Shown here piece after piece: positions 5,834 through 7,440 of a stretch of 7,440 nt of DNA. Both the position numbers and the translations under genes were made by a program. Position 1 is the first letter of the stretch. Each line of letters opens with the position of its first letter. Under the pieces are notes generated by a model, which saw nothing but the letters and a program-made list of their open reading frames with translations, did not search any database and was not told the origin of the DNA. Source of the stretch: Deltaproteobacteria bacterium UBA796 (GTDB lineage Bacteria > Myxococcota_A > UBA796). Where the stretch lies: assembly GCA_002296975.1 (NCBI GenBank), contig DBIS01000340.1:3426-10865 (forward strand), written 5' to 3'.

Positions 5834-7102
5834 ATGTACGTATTTGAACTTCCAGAGATCGGTGAAGGCGTAGTCGAGGGCGAAATCGTCCAATGGCTCG
5901 CTGGCGTCGGCGAATTTGTAGACGTTGACCAGCCCTTATGCGAGGTCATGACCGACAAGGCGAACGTTGAGATCAGCTCGCCCAGAGCGGGTATCGTCAA
6001 AGCACTCCACGGCGACCCCGGCGATATCGTCGCGGTGCACACCCCCTTGGTAGACATCGACACAGACGCCGGTCCCGCCCAAGCAAAAGCAGCACCCAAA
6101 GCCGCACCCAAACCGGCACCGAAAGCGGAGTCCAAGGCCCCACCGACAGCACCCAGTGCACCGGCCATCCCCAAGGCCGCACCGCCACAAGCTGCAGCCC
6201 CAACGACCAGTTCGAAAACCCTCGCCACCCCTGCCGTGCGCGCCTATGCCCGAGACCACAATGTCACTATCGGTGCGGTCGCTGGCTCTGGAAAAGATGG
6301 AAGGGTCTCCAAGGCTGACATTGACAATCACCTTCAAGGCGCCATCCGAGCACCCGCAGCGGTCGCCTTCAACGCCGTCGCCTCGCCTGGCTACCCAAGG
6401 GCCGATGAGACCGTCAAAATCATCGGTTTACGCAGAAAAATCGCCGAAAAGATGGTCGAATCTTATCGGACCATTCCCCACTTCACCTATGTCGAAGAAT
6501 TCGATGCCACCCGACTGGTCTCCCTCCGGTCGGCGCTCAAGGGTGCAGCCGCAGAAAAAGGCATCAACCTCTCTTTTCTGCCATTCATCATGAAGGCCTT
6601 GGTCCGGGTCTTTAAAGACTTCCCAACTGTGAACGCCAATATGGACGAAAAGGCCTTTGCCTTGAATGTTCGTGGTGAAGTCAACATCGGAATCGCAGTC
6701 GACACCCCACAAGGTCTCTATGTTCCGGTCATCAAAAATGTAGAATCCAAAAGCCTGTTGCAACTCGCACACGAGATGGCCGACATCTCTGAGCGAACCC
6801 GCGCTGGCACCGCAAAAATCGACGACTTCCGCGGCGGAACCTTCACGGTCACCTCTGTCGGCAATATCGGTGGACGCTTTGCCACACCGATCATCAACCA
6901 TCCCGAGGTCGCCATCTTGGGCGTGAACCAGATTCACGACCGCCCCATGGTGATCAACGGCGAAATCGTCGCACGAAAGATGATGTACCTGTCGCCCTCC
7001 TTCGACCACCGCGTGATCGACGGTGCGGTCGCCGCACGCTTTGTCGCCGCACTTAAGGCGATTCTGGAGAACCCAGAGATTCTATTGGTGGAGGGGCTGT
7101 GA
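5834..7102 (+). CDS. Dihydrolipoamide acyltransferase (E2) of a 2-oxoacid dehydrogenase complex
   Basis: E2 forms the core of the complex: its swinging lipoyl arm takes the acyl group from E1 and the C-terminal domain passes it to CoA. The 422-aa protein has one lipoyl domain (about 1-77) with the lipoylated lysine Lys42 in TDKAN, a mobile Ala/Pro/Lys linker (79-127), a peripheral-subunit-binding domain (about 130-167, TPAVRAYARD to GRVSKADI) and the catalytic domain (about 192-422). Catalytic His392 and Asp396 in DHRVIDG are intact, as is TSVGNIGG (340-347). Sequence style allows either acetyl- or branched-chain-acyltransferase; the substrate cannot be decided here. GAGAGG (5819-5824) serves as ribosome site nine bases before ATG. 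The stop overlaps the next start in GTGA (7099-7102). The complete E2 contrasts with its degenerate-looking E1 neighbours. Confidence 0.95.
   Translation: MYVFELPEIGEGVVEGEIVQWLAGVGEFVDVDQPLCEVMTDKANVEISSPRAGIVKALHGDPGDIVAVHTPLVDIDTDAGPAQAKAAPKAAPKPAPKAESKAPPTAPSAPAIPKAAPPQAAAPTTSSKTLATPAVRAYARDHNVTIGAVAGSGKDGRVSKADIDNHLQGAIRAPAAVAFNAVASPGYPRADETVKIIGLRRKIAEKMVESYRTIPHFTYVEEFDATRLVSLRSALKGAAAEKGINLSFLPFIMKALVRVFKDFPTVNANMDEKAFALNVRGEVNIGIAVDTPQGLYVPVIKNVESKSLLQLAHEMADISERTRAGTAKIDDFRGGTFTVTSVGNIGGRFATPIINHPEVAILGVNQIHDRPMVINGEIVARKMMYLSPSFDHRVIDGAVAARFVAALKAILENPEILLVEGL
6086..6145 (+). repeat. 12-base imperfect tandem repeat in the E2 linker
   Basis: Five consecutive 12-base units encode KAAP, KAAP, KPAP, KAES and KAPP (residues 85-104). 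They form part of the flexible linker between the lipoyl domain and the subunit-binding domain. Units differ by a few bases each, so the array is old or under protein-level selection, as is usual for E2 linkers. Confidence 0.75.
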
Positions 7103-7440
7103 ACGACACCCTCAAGGCCGCTCAGGCCGAACTCGCTGGGATTTGCCCCCCAGCACTCGCCATTCCACTGGGGCCGCTGGCGCCTGTGGTAGAGGGCGGT
7201 TTTGGCGGCATGAAAAAGAGCGACTGGATCGTGACCGGTCCACGGGAACGCATCGGCGCAGTTTTGCGCGGCGCTACAGTCTCCCGTCTTGTCAACGCAC
7301 ACGCCGGCGCGAGACCTTATAAACTCGCCCCATCAACCGTCGCCCCCGGGAATCGTGCGCTGCACGCAGTGGGGCTGGCCCTCGGCTCAAGCAAGCCGGT
7401 ATTGTGTTTTTTGGGCTCGGCCTCCATGGCCACAGGCGCC
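7099..7440 (+). CDS. E1-alpha-like subunit of a 2-oxoacid dehydrogenase (partial, altered ThDP motif)
   Basis: The first 114 residues are present; the gene runs past the window end. GTG 7099 is preceded by GGAGG (7090-7094) and overlaps the E2 stop as GTGA. The order of motifs matches E1 alpha: DWIVTGPRERIGAVLRG (42-58) for the family's YRxHG-type diphosphate-contact helix, APGNRALHAVGLALG (82-96) for the strand-helix before cofactor binding, then VLCFLGSASMATGA (101-114). In the family this last block reads F-G-D-G-A and its Asp binds the Mg2+ of ThDP; here Gly106 is followed by Ser107-Ala108, so the metal ligand is lost. The Tyr of YRxHG is Pro48. The N-terminal part is also shorter: the motif comes near residue 106, versus roughly 160 or more in typical bacterial subunits. 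Another ThDP-fold protein is possible, but position next to E2 and E1-beta-like supports E1 alpha ancestry. Confidence 0.7.
   Translation, partial: MNDTLKAAQAELAGICPPALAIPLGPLAPVVEGGFGGMKKSDWIVTGPRERIGAVLRGATVSRLVNAHAGARPYKLAPSTVAPGNRALHAVGLALGSSKPVLCFLGSASMATGA

Noticed and set aside
6428..7009. Minus-strand open frame of 193 codons opposite E2
   Set aside because: It is a shadow of the E2 catalytic domain with no family features.
1..7440. CRISPR arrays, tRNA or rRNA genes, insertion sequences and phage genes
   Set aside because: No direct-repeat array, cloverleaf, transposase motif or terminal inverted repeat was seen; the window looks like ordinary chromosome.

Overview
The window is a gene-dense stretch of a diderm (Gram-negative-type) bacterium. 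All genes that can be supported lie on the + strand. The evidence for an outer membrane is lnt, which completes lipoprotein maturation, together with two downstream genes that have lipoprotein-type signal peptides. The moderately high GC content and the protein style would fit a deltaproteobacterial/myxobacterial-type lineage, but no taxonomic marker here proves that.

Left part (1-3029): the last codons of a groEL-type chaperonin gene (GGM-repeat tail) are followed by a strong hairpin terminator. Next comes lnt (apolipoprotein N-acyltransferase), which has an uninterrupted 10-C run just after its GTG start. It abuts, with no spacing, a gene for a secreted, probably lipid-anchored alpha/beta-hydrolase-like protein carrying an EF-hand-type calcium loop.

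Middle (3030-4035): a structured intergenic region of about 205 bp contains a promoter-like element, a 14-codon open frame with a good Shine-Dalgarno sequence and a triproline, a long stem followed by a T5 tract, and another hairpin just before the next start. It looks like an attenuator-type leader or a small RNA gene. It precedes a lipoprotein that resembles the DUF547 family.

Right part (4095-7440): a tightly coupled set of lipA (lipoyl synthase), an E1-beta-like gene, an E2 acyltransferase gene and an E1-alpha-like gene (cut by the window end). LipA makes the lipoyl cofactor that the E2 lipoyl domain carries, so the genes form one functional unit for a 2-oxoacid dehydrogenase-type complex. 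LipA and E2 have all the hallmark residues I looked for. Both E1-like proteins do not: the beta-like subunit is short and lacks the loop with the active-site His, and the alpha-like subunit has GSA where the ThDP/Mg2+-binding GDG motif should be. This contrast is the most unusual feature of the window: either a divergent complex with altered chemistry, or non-catalytic E1 paralogues kept with an intact E2 and lipoyl synthase.
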